64,000 nucleotides of DNA from Paramecium sonneborni (lineage: Eukaryota; Ciliophora; Oligohymenophorea; Peniculida; Parameciidae): positions 73,389 through 137,388 of the forward strand of contig CAJJDN010000144.1 in the NCBI GenBank assembly GCA_905182985.1. The letters run 5' to 3'. Numbering within the stretch: the stretch's first letter is position 1; each line of letters opens with the position of its first letter. The notes under the pieces are model-generated. The model was given only the letters and a program-made list of their open reading frames with translations. It did not search any database and was not told the DNA's origin. The position numbers and the translations under genes are program-made. Below are positions 1 to 11,604 of the stretch, piece after piece.

Positions 1-161
1 TTGATTCCAAAGACGGAAAATTCATTTGGAATAGAACTGTCACACTTTAAGAAAAAGATAAGATCAAAGCTATTGCTTAAGTTGATGGCATATAAGTCTA
101 AAAAAAAGATGTTCCTAAATAAAAAAAAGACATTTCCAAAAAGGAAACCAAAAAGGAATGA
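1..161 (+). CDS. 3' end of an unidentified gene (truncated by window edge)
   Basis: Reading from base 3 with TAA/TAG as Gln gives an open frame that ends at TGA 159-161. The visible 52 or so residues begin DSKDGKFIWNRTVTL and end in a lysine/proline-rich tail (KDIPKKEPKKE). The start lies outside the window, so no family can be assigned. A frame read from base 1 also stays open but gives a less protein-like, Leu/Ile/Lys-rich sequence and is judged a shadow. The call rests only on reading-frame quality. Confidence 0.45.
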
Positions 162-259
162 TATATTATTACACATACAAATAAAAATTTGTTTAATTAA
201 TTTATTATTTAACTTCACCATAAATCAAGCTGAAAAAGGATTATTTATATTTTAAATTA

Positions 260-517
260 ATGATGAATGAATCATTTTATAGAATTTGTTTTTCAACACT
301 AAAGACCCTTTGTGAATTAAGACTTATTACTGATTAAGAAAAAATCCATCTTAAGTAGATTGTTGTTCACCATTAATTTTATATCCCACAAAATTTAGAT
401 CCTCATTAACTTTCTTCATTTTTTTTGTTTTAAATTAAAATGTATAGAAGAGAATTAGAAATCAAAACTTGTGAACTTTTAATCATTGATGAAGAAACTG
501 ATGAAGAATTAGCTTGA
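260..517 (+). CDS. small hypothetical protein, 85 aa
   Basis: The frame starts ATG ATG at 260 and ends TGA 515-517, with no intron needed. The product opens MMNESFYRICFSTLKTLCEL and ends in an acidic tail (IIDEETDEELA). Its mixed composition, with Cys, His and an acidic end, is better than that of the surrounding AT-rich spacer. It may instead be the last exon of a longer gene, or chance. No family is recognised. Confidence 0.35.
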
Positions 518-1201
518 TTCTTACTGTGAAATTTGTTTATGTATTTTACTCACATCATTATAAAAACTATTCAATTTAGATTTATGTTATTCCAAGAAAA
601 ATTTAGTATTTATTTCATATTTCTTCATATCATTCCGTATTTCATTTGTTCAATTATATAATGCAATATTAATATGCATTTTCTCAATTCTGAGCATTAA
701 ATTTACTTATTTTTTTTAAATATTATTTTATAAAACCATATTACTTAATTATTAAATTGTGACCATAATCATAAAGAATATTATATCAATTTCTTATCTT
801 CAGGGTTTTAGACTTCAAAAACAAAATTTTTTTTTTTTCCGAAAAATCTCAATACGATCTTATTTGTCGATCGCCTTATATAATAAATGATCTTTGGCTT
901 TTAAAAATATTCAATAAAGATTCTTTACAGAATCTAAAATAAGATAGAAAAAAAAAATTCTTAAAGAATCCTATTTTTCTCTGATTATAGATTTTAAGTA
1001 GGAAAAACTACAAAAAGAAAATATATTTATAATCTTTAGAACTAAAGTTATTTCAGTGAATAAGAAAAGAATATCATTTCAGTGAAAAGAGACTTTGATT
1101 ATTTTTAGAAATATTAAGTTTATGCCTTGAAGTTTGTCTTTTTAAAAAATTGAAGAAATTAATATTGAATCCAAAATCAAAAAGCACGGTTAATGAAGGA
1201 A
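518..1201. other. AT-rich stretch without a convincing gene
   Basis: About 680 bases with homopolymer T and A runs and frequent TGA in all frames. The last part (about 1180-1201) may be 5' sequence of the next gene, because the same frame stays open upstream of its first ATG. I see no RNA gene or promoter motif that I can defend. Confidence 0.5.
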
Positions 1202-2009
1202 ATGCTTCGAGATCTAAATGAGATTCATAAAAATGCTTTTGGTTGTCCAAAAGAGTAAATATTTGTTTTTGCAAAGTAAATTAAGCAATAATAATAATAA
1301 CATATGAGCAAAGCTAACAAATTCATTGCTACGTTATATAAGGTTCTTGAAGTAATAAAAAAGCATAAAGTTAGAGTAAAGAATATTTCAATTATGTTTC
1401 TTGGACCAATAATGGAACTTCTTTCATGATTCATAAATTAGATGATTTTTAGAAAATTGTTTTAACGGAATGCTTTAACTAAATAAGTATACACTCATTT
1501 TATAGGCAAATGTGCTTATATGGGTTTAGATTGAAAAAGAAAAAAGGCTTAAAGGAGTATTCGCATCCTAATTTTATTTAAGGAAATTTGTACTTAAATT
1601 TTATAAGCAGTTAGCAAAGAATTAGGGCTTGTTCAGAGAAAAAGTAAGAGTCATGAAACAGCTGATGATATGATTAAAGTGAGTAATAGTTTAAAGGAGT
1701 AACTTCAAAAACTAAAAGAACAGTAATACTCATTTCTTTATCAATTGAAAGCCCAATAAGAAATTCATAAAATTTTGACTAACAAAATAAAGTAACTTCT
1801 GAATGTAAATATGTAATAAAGACATTTAGCAATTTGAAAATTAATATCCAGAGTTTTGGAAATAATAAATGCGAATTATGTTAAAACTAATATGCGGATG
1901 CAAACCATTATATGGAGTCCTAACTTCAGCACCTCTTTATGAAATATTAAAGGATGATCTTTTATAACAAGAAGATTTTTATTCTCCAAAATAATTGCCT
2001 TTTTATTGA
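1202..2009 (+). pseudogene. heat shock factor (HSF)-type DNA-binding protein, frame-shifted
   Basis: HSF proteins bind heat-shock elements through a winged-helix domain followed by a trimerising coiled coil. Exon 1 ends at 1351 after the helix-1 match NKFIATLYKVLE. A 23-base GTA..TAG intron (1352-1374) leads to the match to the rest of the domain: the SW..NGTSFMIH pattern, then SFYRQMCLYGF, then EYSHPNFIQGN. The frame meets TGA at 1654, but one base lower it continues as a coiled coil (SLKEQLQKLKEQQ). A second one-base shift near 1818-1820 restores a tail that reads PLYGVLTSAPLYEIL and stops at 2007-2009. Both shifts lie at short A runs (1639-1643, 1818-1820) and both equal one extra A. It is either a living gene with two homopolymer errors or a recent pseudogene. 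Start 1304 is also possible. Confidence 0.75.
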
Positions 2010-2796
2010 ATTTCAAACTCTTGATTTTAATGTATAAATTTTAAATTAAATTAATTAATTAATATGTAAATGTTATAAATAAAATCCTTTGAAAGGATTC
2101 ATGATTATCCAATTTATATAAATGCTCTTTTAAAATAGTTTGTGATTCCTAAGATTGAAATATTCTGTAACAAAATTTAGATATTTCAAAGCCTTTAATC
2201 TTTTTTGAAGTAGTTTAGATTTAATGGAATCGAAATAAAAAAAATAAAAGAAATAAAAAATAGTAAAGTCATTAATGCTTTGTGTAATTCTTGATAGAAA
2301 ATTAATAGCTTATAGAATTTGTGTAAGATATTAAGAAATAAAAGTAAGACAGATTGATTGGAGGATAAGATTAATTGAATTATATCAGATAATCAAATGT
2401 AATTAGATAGATTGAATAAACAAAAAGATTTGTTTTTTATCATCTTAGAATTTAATCGAAATCTTGGAATAGATTTAATAAAGCTAGATGATTTGATGAG
2501 AATGAAAGAGTTTAATATGATTCATGCTAAAAATATATCAGAAAAAATAAGAATACTGGTTTATATAAAAAAGATAAATAAATGGAATACTATATTGAGA
2601 TTGACTTAAGAAAGAAAAGTAATGAAATTAAGGAGTAAATGATAGGAGAGATCAATTATAAAAATTATAATTAAAATAAAAAAATGATTATTATGAGAAT
2701 AGAATATTGAATTATAAAATGAGATCGAGATTGCTACTGATATACTGTGACTCTTTGGAAGAATAGCATAAATAAGATTGATATTATAAAATTATT
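2010..2796. other. spacer with weak reading-frame remnants
   Basis: The best open stretch is 2412-2642 on the plus strand (76 codons, starting MNKQKDLFF, ending TGA 2640-2642). A lysine-rich frame beginning ATG near 2226 runs into it out of frame. The pattern could be a decayed coiled-coil gene. Nothing is conserved enough to name. Confidence 0.3.
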
Positions 2797-3347
2797 TCAT
2801 TGACTAAAAGTAGCATATCCATCTTATGTTTACTTAAATCCATTTGTTTTTTAGAATTAAACTCTTTAGATTAGATATTGTCTGTATCCTTCTACATCAA
2901 TCTTCGAAGTCTATTCTTAGAAGATTTTTATATTAGCTCCTTTAATGAGTAAGGCTTTCAAGATGTCATTTTTTTTATTAAACAAATCTTCTTCCTTTTT
3001 AACTCCTAAAGTCTTCAATGCTATATAGAGTGGACATCTATGTTCATAGTTCTTTGAACAATGACATCGAATATCACATTCTTCTGCATATTACAGAAAA
3101 TAATCAAGTAATTAATACATTCTTTTATAATGATGATTATTCAATCCCTTTGATCGAGCCTAACAAACACGTAGAGTTAATAACTATAATTGTGATTATT
3201 TTATTTTACACTAGCAGTGGATAAGTATCGTTTAGGTTCGAATTCATATGTTTATTTAATATCAGTCTTTTAATTGATTAGAAACTCAACCAAATCATAA
3301 TCCTCTACTTTAAGTGCATACCAAAGTGCTCTCCCTTGATTTAACAT
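2797..3347 (-). CDS. ankyrin-repeat protein
   Basis: On the minus strand an ORF starts MLNQGRALWYALKVEDY and contains two helix-pair units typical of ankyrin repeats: ALWYALKVEDYDLVEFLINQ, and later PLYIALKTLG followed by ILKALLIKGANIKIF. A 26-base GTA..TAG intron at 3184-3209 joins the two parts in frame. The stop is TGA at 2797-2799. Ankyrin repeats form protein-protein interaction surfaces; no partner or localisation can be inferred. The protein is short (about 174 aa), so an upstream exon is likely missing, perhaps in the ORF at 3382-3705. Confidence 0.6.
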
Positions 3348-3381
3348 TTCTTATGTAAAATAAATAAAATTTTATTGTATT

Positions 3382-3705
3382 TCAGATATAGACTTTAATT
3401 ATAAGAAAAAAAATTATTATTTTCCAACATAAATATTCACTCTAAATTTTTAATCTAACACATTTCATAGTTTTACTAATAAATTCATTGTTTAATAATA
3501 TCTATGTTTTAATAGTACACATCTATTCTCCTAATAATATCATGTTTGTTAATAACAGATGTAATAATATTCTCTATTTGATTTCAGCAGAATGCTTCAA
3601 CCATGTACTATTTGAATATAATTATAGAATTGCCTATTCATTGATAATAATATTGATGAAATGTGTAATATATTGTAATTCAAATAGTAAACATTTCTTA
3701 ATCAT
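3382..3705 (-). CDS. uncharacterised ORF upstream of the ankyrin gene, 107 aa
   Basis: Minus-strand frame from ATG 3703-3705 to TGA 3382-3384. It starts MIKKCLLFELQYITHF and contains a Leu-rich helical stretch (RILLHLLLTNMILL). It lies immediately upstream of the ankyrin-repeat ORF on the same strand, and its helical character could be a divergent part of that protein. I could not find a clean short intron joining the two frames. It may be a separate small gene, a missing exon, or degenerate sequence. Confidence 0.3.
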
Positions 3706-4247
3706 TATATTTTATGTTTAAATTTTGGGATTATTGTTTGAAGGAAATCTTATTTTATTTATAAATATTTTAGTCATTTTTCGTAATCAATTTACTATAA
3801 CTTTATCTGAATATTAATTATTTTGATTCAGTTTGTCTGTTATTAGCACATTTTTTTTCGGCTATGATATGAGAATTTTTATAATAGGATAACTATTAAA
3901 AAATGCATACATAAATTTATAATTATTAAAAAAATAAAGCATAATTTTTGTTGAAAATCTTGAAGATTTTATATAAATATAAATCTCATAATGATTTTAA
4001 TGAATTAATACTGCTTTTTATGATTTTCTAAAAATAGAGAGAGAAATGAAATAGATAATGAAAATCTGAATAATATTTTGGGTTGCAGAACAAGAGAGAG
4101 GGAAAAAGGAGAAAACAAGTATAGGAAATAATATTTAATAAGGAAGTTAAGTTTGAAGATGAGCAATAATATTTATGAATATCTTAAATATATTGAATGA
4201 ATTGAATTCAATATTATGTTGTTAATTAAAAAAAATTAATTCTAAAA
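3706..4247. other. intergenic, no gene seen
   Basis: About 540 very AT-rich bases between the minus-strand ankyrin region and the plus-strand SET gene, presumably containing the upstream region of both. Around 4035-4110 there is a purine-rich patch (GAGAGAG repeats). No conserved frame or RNA fold is apparent. Confidence 0.5.
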
Positions 4248-7200
4248 ATGAGCTTATAGCGCGCAAAAAGAAATACTATAAAACTAACTTATAGTGTAGA
4301 GGAAGAGAATGAATCGGATTCATCATCTAAGTAGATGAAGAAGAAACAGAAGAAAAATAGCAAAGTCGCAATAGTAGAATGTAAGAAGAAAGTGAAAGTT
4401 TAACCATCATTACGATTTAATCCAATTGCATGGTCAAGATTAGTGAATATTGGGAAATTACTTGGATAAGTAGATACTTAGGGAATTTTAAATAATGATG
4501 AGTTTGTTATAACAAATTAATAAAATGATGTAGGATAATCAAATATCTATAAGGAATGGTTTGATGGAGAATATAAATTTGAATTAGATGAGAAATCTAA
4601 GTTGATAAAGGTATAAAATATTTATAGATGATAGCCATTGGAGTTTAAGAGTAATTTGCATTATTTACATTAATTTGAGAAGCGTATATAAAATAGATAT
4701 TATTGGGATAATGAAACAGTATGGAAGGATTTACGTAAGTTATTTGGAAATACTTATATGAGATGTGGAAATGTTTAGGATTATAATTATTTGAGTAAAG
4801 TATGGTTAGATAGTAAAGTAAAGATTAAACCGAATATGGATGTATTTAATAGTTAAATAGAAGCTGATGTTAGGAATCTTATGGAAATAGACAAAGAATA
4901 TAAAGTTTAGACAACTAAATGGCCAGTAATTCCAGATAAGAAAGATATTAGATCATATTAAGAGATATATAATTATGAGCCAAATCCAAATTAAGAACCT
5001 TATATAGAATAGATTAGAGAGAAATTATCAACATCTAAGAGACCTGTTAAGTGTTATAAAGATTGTGTTTGTTTTGATTTAAATAAAATGGGAGCATTTT
5101 CATATGTCAATATTACTTGGGATTCAGAATGTCCTAATAGAAAGAATAGAGTTGAATGTTTAGAACATGAAGGAACTGATAAACCATGTATGAATATGTC
5201 TATCTAATTAAAATAACATTAGGTTAATAAAATGAAATAAGAAGAATATGCTGATGTTGAAGTAATACATATTTTTATTTAATTAGGAAACACCTTGTTG
5301 GGGTATTGATGCTTATACAAGAAAAGTTATTATTAATATTCTGCCATTAAATTATGATGAAACATAAAAAAATAAATTTATGGAAAAGTTACTTTTAGCT
5401 ATCAATCGACCAACTGATAAAGAAAATGCTTATGATATGAGATCTGCATGTGATTTCATTATTAAAGAATCTAAACTTATGTCTAGTCATTATACTAGAG
5501 ATGATAGAAAAATGGCTAAACAAATTTAAAAAGTTATTAAATATGATCCTGAAGGATTTAGAATACACACAAAAGGATTTGGATTAGTTTGTGTTAATAA
5601 AGAAGGTATTAAAAATAATTCATTGATTATTCCATATCTTGGTGAAATCTATTAACCATGGAGATGGTACGAAAAATAAGATTTTATTAAAAAATAAATG
5701 AAAGAACATAATCAAAAAGACATTCTACCTGATTTTTATAATATCATGTTAGATATTCATAGAGATGATGCTAAGGGAATAGATTTCTTATTTGTAGATC
5801 CTATCAATAAAGGTAATTACTCATCAAGATTGAGTCATTCCTGTAATCCAAATTGTGGTACTGTTACAACTGTAAGCAATGGTACATATGTTATTGGAAT
5901 GTATGCAATGAGAGAAATATAGTATGGAGAGGAGCTTACGTTTGATTACTGTTCATTCACAGAAAGTAAATAAGAATAATTGTAAGCTTTATGTTTATGT
6001 GGGAGTGAGAAATGCAAGATGTAGATTTGATAATTAATTTTAGTTATTATTTGTAATTATCAAATTGTAAAGAGTACAATGGTATTTTAGACAAGGAACA
6101 TTGTTTTTTAACTAGGAATGCTATTTTGTTAAAATCATGTAGTGATAATGTAGATAAATCAAATGAGGATTCAGAGTTATATAGTAAATACAGAATAGGA
6201 TCAAGTGTTCTGAATGATTGTCCATTATGGTTGAAGAATTGGGTTGGTTATATATTGAAATTCATAGATTAAGAGTATTATTCGAAGTGTATATAATTAG
6301 GCGTCAAACTTATAAGAGTGAGTTGAATTTGAAATATGAGTAAACAGCAGAGGTGGAATAATGGAATTAATTTACTGCAACTTAACATTCAGAGGATAGA
6401 ATTCAGAATCTGATTTTCACTTTAGATAAGATAAAATTCTTTTTAAATAATAGCGATTGTAGTGAACCTCCAATTTCAATAATAGGAGATAATGATTTGT
6501 TGGATAGTTTTTGGAAAGATTATTCTTCAGTGTCATCAAGTGAATCTTCATTTTTTAATGAGTTGTATTAATTATTTTAAAAGCATAATTAAAAGAAGAT
6601 GATTGAATTGATGCATGTAATTTACAAAAAAAAATAACAATTGCATGATTATAAAGAAAATATTCATAATATTCATAGATAAGAACTCTTATTAACAAGA
6701 ATGTTATTTTTGACAATGTCACATATACTAATGTAATAATAATATACATTTCATCATGAAGCATTATCGTTAATTCTTTATATGATGGCATTTACATATA
6801 CATATTTTAAACCATATGAATATACTGGTTTTTCGTCTCCTCCAATAGAAGATTTGGAATGGAGGAAAGTAGGTGCATTTAAAAAGAAATGTAAAAGTGA
6901 AGGAAGAGCATATTCATCATAATTTGTATGGGGTTAATTAGTTGGATGGTTCAAATAAACTGTTGCAGCACCATAAGCTTCATTATCTTAAGATAGAAGA
7001 GGTACTTTATCATATCCAGCTATTTTATCTTTTGATAAGGCTGGAGATAAGGCTTATCCATTTTAATAATCTAAAGCTTAAAGTAGTCGTTCCTATTTTA
7101 TTTAACATTTATTGGATAAACCAAGTTATATGTGGCCTCCTGAAACTGCCAGTTGGAGTTACAAAAATACATATAAAATTTATGGTACCATTTTATTTGA

Positions 7201-7543
7201 ATAATTTTATTCAACTGAATTAGAAGAAGATTTCCTTGAGGATGTTTTAGCTAGTCATACCAAGGATTATGATTTTAAATTTCAACTTTTCATCAAATAT
7301 GAATCTAAGAAGTTCAAACATTCATCAGAACTCTTTGATAAATTCAAAGACATTCTTAAACCCTATGTTGGAGACAATTAATTAAACTATAAGGATGTAA
7401 TTGTAGCTCCATAGAGATATAGAAGATGTAAATTCGAAAATAACTCTAAAAGAGAAGCTTACATAGAAAGCTTGAGAGCAGATGGTAGATCTGAGGAAGC
7501 AGATCTTATTTAAAAATTCCCATTTATTAGTTATGCATTATGA
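4248..7543 (+). CDS. SET-domain protein (putative lysine methyltransferase), 1065 aa
   Basis: Five exons are joined by four introns (4611-4634, 5262-5286, 6021-6043, 6275-6300; 23-26 bases, all GTA..TAG) and keep one frame from ATG 4248 to TGA 7541. SET domains transfer methyl groups from S-adenosylmethionine to protein lysines, usually on histones. A cysteine cluster near residue 300 ([13 protein letters not shown]) resembles an AWS-type pre-SET. The SET domain spans about residues 420-565, with GFGLVCV, the cofactor/substrate motif [11 protein letters not shown] (around 512), ELTFDYC and a post-SET-like CLCGSEKC. About 500 further residues follow, predicted mostly helical, with no family I recognise. 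The N-terminus is basic (KKKQKKNSK), fitting a nuclear protein. The histone target cannot be inferred. Codons and introns look intact. Confidence 0.9.
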
Positions 7544-7827
7544 TATATGTACATTATTTTTGATTAATTCTTTTTTTATTATTTTACTCATTTGCTTTAC
7601 AATTTCAATTAGATTCATTTTTCATAATTTTGTTTTAAATTTGCCCTATTGTTGTACTATTCTTAATATTTGATTATTATATTGTTCTATTACGTTTTAC
7701 TATTTCTATTAATCTATTATTCTAAGTATTAATAAAAGAACTTCTACAAATATAATAAAAATCAATATATAATATAGAATCATATCATTATACTCTTAAT
7801 TTTTGTAAATTTGCATCTAATAAATAC
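7544..7827. other. convergent intergenic spacer
   Basis: About 280 T/A-rich bases between the 3' ends of the plus-strand SET gene and the minus-strand cysteine-rich gene. It should contain both 3' untranslated regions. No other feature seen. Confidence 0.5.
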
Positions 7828-9075
7828 TCAGTAATTAATTAAAAATAAACTTCTTATCTTAAATTAGGCTTAATTTTTTTTAAATAACTTAAGTAGATTT
7901 TCATCTATTTAATAAATATTTATTTTTACTTTTTAAAACTGCCATTATGCATAATTAGAATAATAACAACTTGCACATACTTTAAATGAACAGATATTAC
8001 AATAATAATATCCATATCGATATGTTATTTATCTACAATAACAACATTTTAGATCTTCGTTTATTTCATTAATGAATTTCATTTAATGTCCCTACATACA
8101 TAAATTGTATAATTTAGTAGGATTAAAACAACTAGCACAGTATTATCTTGCACAAGCCTAAATAATGTAAAATATTACTCTTTATTCGCATTCTAAAAAA
8201 GTACTCCTTTCCAATCCACAATAACAACATAGTTTAGCATTTATTCTGATTATAGTTTTTCTACCACATAAACACAAAGAGTTTTCATTATTGTTCACTC
8301 TTGGAATGATAGTTTGAAACACTTCTTAATTTAAAGGAGTATTAAATTATCTAAAAAATTGATACACTATATTTTCTAATAATTAAATATATTTATTTAT
8401 ACATTTATGTCCATTAAAATAACTAATCATATAAGGTTTCTGAATCTTTTAGATTAAATTCTAAGGTTCTTACAATCTATTATCAGAATTAAGTTGTATA
8501 TTCTCTTCTTATTTAAACTCTATTTCTTATTCTATTTTTTCATTTATATATAACTGATTGGTTCCTTAATCTTCTTTCTGTTTCTCTTATCCCATAAATC
8601 TTTAAGTAATAGCTTCAATTTATCCAATCTTATCTTTTAATGCTATTCCCATAATAAATGCTTGTGTCTCTATTTCTGAAATGAATATTAATTTATGAAT
8701 CTTAGGAGTACATTAAATAAATGCTTCAATTATATCAGATGTCATAGAGTAATTATCTATCCCCAATATTGGATTACTCTATTTCATATCTAAAATACCA
8801 ATTGATATATAATCAGAAAGACAACTAACTTCTTATTCTATTTTATTGAATAACTCAATATATGCTTATTAATATTATTCACGATATTTGTTCCTCTTCA
8901 TTTTCTCACAAAGTGGATGAATTCGTGATTCATATATAATCAATTCATCATTTTACTCTTGTTCTATTATATAACTTGGAATTTAAATCATCCAAAAAAC
9001 ACCTTGTTTATCATGAAATTATATTTTCTATGGACTTTGAATGCTAGAGAATTAATCTTCATTTTTGCTAAACAT
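7828..9075 (-). CDS. cysteine-rich protein with C-terminal zinc-binding motifs, 415 aa
   Basis: A single uninterrupted minus-strand frame of 416 codons starts MFSKNEDQFSS and ends at TGA 7828-7830. The N-terminal two thirds are acidic/Gln-rich and may form a globular domain of unknown type. The last 130 residues hold many paired cysteines (CLCG, CCYCG, CASC, CCYC, then CNICSFKVCASC). The final block resembles the Cys/His layout of C1- or RING-like zinc modules, but the spacing does not match a named family exactly. The start codon overlaps the 3' end of the neighbouring gene at 9059-9373 by 17 bases. No function is proposed beyond metal binding. Confidence 0.75.
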
Positions 9076-9373
9076 TACTTATTTTTTTAGGAATGTATTA
9101 TTGATTATAATCAACCACAGGATCAGAAATACAAAACCTCCGATATGTTAATGGGAAATCAATATCTGTACTTCTTACTTCCATTATTGCAACATTCCAT
9201 AATTATGGATGAATCTCATTCCCCAATACTACAGTTATTTCAGTCACTACATACTAATCATTTGTATATTTACTATGATCAAAACTTGTTTAAACATTCA
9301 CCTGACCAATAATAACTGCCTTCTTATCATTGATAGTGCTTATAGCTTGTCCATATGATTGTTTTCCACCCAT
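9059..9373 (-). CDS. small hypothetical protein, 104 aa
   Basis: Minus-strand frame from ATG 9371-9373 to TGA 9059-9061, no intron. The product starts MGGKQSYGQAIST and has balanced composition, including a beta-rich middle (YVVTEITVVLGNEIHP) and LTYRRFCISD. Its last 17 bases overlap the start of the next gene downstream on the same strand, in another frame. I tested whether a short intron could join the two frames and found none that fits. No family recognised. The N-terminal MGG could allow N-myristoylation, but that is a guess. Confidence 0.55.
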
Positions 9374-9919
9374 AAATCAAATTAATGTATGATTATTCCA
9401 CCAATCATATTTTCAACTTATAGATCAATTATTTATATTCTTCATTTATTTATATCAATACTCAATTCTATTCAAACTATCACAATTCAAGAATTAATCC
9501 TATTATTACTCTGAATTTCAAAAAAAAACCCTATCTTACAATATATAACTCTATTTTACATTTAAATTAATCATATTCAATCTGAATTTATTTATATCAA
9601 AATTATATATACTATACTTACACTTATCTCTTATTTTCAATCTATTTTATTCAACTCAATACTTATTATTACAAATTATCCATAAGAATCTAACTGACTA
9701 TTTATTCATTTGAATCATCATTTTATTTTATCAAATAAGATGCTTTGATATTCATATTAATAAATGATAATTTTAATTAAGATAAAAGTAATTATGTGAT
9801 AAAACAATTTTTTTTAAGTTTGAAAAAATGAAAAAGTTGTCTATTTTATTATTTATAAATATATAGGAAGTAAAATGTAATTCTAAAATGTTTCCATCTA
9901 GATATTTAATTTTTTGATA
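9374..9919. other. divergent intergenic region
   Basis: About 545 AT-rich bases between the minus-strand small gene and the plus-strand gene starting at 9920. It is expected to carry both promoters. All frames contain frequent TGA and no conserved feature is seen. Confidence 0.5.
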
Positions 9920-10573
9920 ATGACTAAAGAATATAGTTTTGATTCCAATATATCTATAAACTCAGATGAAGAAATTAAGCAGGTAAAAATATGTCCCTTT
10001 TAAACTCACTTCTAATATTGCTCTCAAGACAATACTTAAAATGAAGTAGCAAATCAACCAATACCATCTCCTGAATATAAATTCATGGGAGTGAGCTATA
10101 GTAATGAAGAATCAGTGAACTATTTTTAAACGATAAAAAGAAAATTAGATAACAGTAAAATGCAAGATCAAGTTATATAATAATTTACTATTAATGTCAG
10201 CAAGAGTGTAGACATTTGTTTAGATAATAAAAGAAATTCAAAAAGCAATAAAACCTAAATAATTAGTATGCAATAAATTAAATTGAACACGCTAAGAAAG
10301 AAAAACGTGACTTAAAATAACAATTTGTCTATGAGAAAACCTAAAAAACTAAGAAATACAACAATAAAAATAAAAAATTCATCTCCTTAAGGAATATTAA
10401 AAGCAAGTTCTTTCGAAGTCCCATCTATTTAAAGTTATAATAACTTATCTTATCAAATGATACCTAATAAAAAAGTATCATTTGAATTCACACAAGAATA
10501 AATTAAAAATATGAATAGAACAAATATTTCGAATGTCCTGATAAGACAAAGAACAAGATTTGTTTTAAATTGA
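9920..10573 (+). CDS. hypothetical Lys/Asn/Ser-rich protein, 217 aa
   Basis: One open frame, ATG 9920-9922 to TGA 10571-10573, no intron. It starts MTKEYSFDSNISINSDEE and ends with a basic, helix-prone tail (NMNRTNISNVLIRQRTRF). Low complexity and polar, probably largely disordered. No domain recognised. Frame length and the clean end before a convergent gene 38 bases away support a real gene. Confidence 0.65.
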
Positions 10574-10611
10574 ATAATATTATCATCTATAAGTTATATA
10601 TACTCCAACAA

Positions 10612-11257
10612 TCATAGAAATTAAAATGGATAACAAGAATGGTTTAATTCCTACTGTTATTTTCCCATCATTTTATTTTTCTTTAATAACTTTAAGATCT
10701 TCACTCTAAGAAGAATAGATTAAAATATTACTATTTTTTTGATTTGTTCTTCTAATGTTAAAATATCCTTTGGTAGTAATTATTATTTCTTCAATGGTTT
10801 AACATATTCAGTTTTAATTGTCGTTGTTTTAAAATCATTAATTTCTTATGGAGAAATAGTAGATTTATAAACAGTAGATTATAAAGATGGAACTTCATCG
10901 ATACTACATTTTAAGATTTTTTAATTCAATCTCTGTTATTTTTTGAAAAATTAAATTACATCCTTCTTATTGATTGAGTTATACCTCATTATTTGAAATA
11001 GGTCCAGCTAAAATCTAAACACGATCTGCATTAATACAAATTGCATTTTCAGTAGTTAATTACAAAGTTACACTATTACCAGCTCTTAAAACTCCTATAG
11101 TTGGTTTAACACTATAATCATTTTGATTACTTAATCTAACTTTAAAAGCTACAAAGATTGCTGAAACATTTTGCAAAACGATTCTTGCAATGTATTAATT
11201 ATTTTCATATTCAAATTTCAACATTCTTTCAGGTTAAATGAAAAGTAATTATTCCAT
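10612..11257 (-). CDS. MSP-domain (VAP-like) protein, about 207 aa
   Basis: The N-terminal half matches the major-sperm-protein fold of VAP proteins: KFEYENNQY, VSAIFVAFKVRLSNQ, YSVKPTIGVLRAGNSV, then a final strand before AGPISNNE. VAPs bridge the ER to other membranes through FFAT-motif partners. One short intron is needed at about 10963-10984 (22 bases; a 19-base version also keeps frame and ends AAG). The tail is basic and contains LPKDILTLEEQIKKIV. No C-terminal membrane anchor is obvious, so it may be a soluble MSP-domain protein rather than a classical VAP. Stop TGA 10612-10614. Confidence 0.75.
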
Positions 11258-11604
11258 TTTTTATTAATATTATTCTAGACATTAACAAACAAATAAATTT
11301 TATATTATTTATTTTATTCTTGTTTTTCAAATTTTTCATTAAATAATTGCTAAATTATGTTTTATTTATTTATAGCATTAATATTCATACAGATTAGTAT
11401 TCAAATTGATTTATAAATCTGATTTTTATAAATAAAGATTTAACAATTTAAAACAAGATCTTAAAAAAGTTTAATGTTATAATAAAACATATAATTTAGA
11501 GACATTGTGAAAGTTATGAATAATAAAAATTGAATAATTCAATAAGAAATAATAATATTGTTTTTATTTATTTAACTATTGTATTATCGTAAAATAAATT
11601 TCAA
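11258..11604. other. divergent intergenic region, nothing seen
   Basis: About 350 AT-rich bases between the starts of the MSP-domain gene and the coiled-coil gene, presumably both promoters. Confidence 0.5.

Noticed and set aside
1..255. Frame-1 protein starting at base 1
   Set aside because: Composition is poor (Leu/Ile/Lys-rich); frame 3 gives a better product ending at a true TGA at 159-161.
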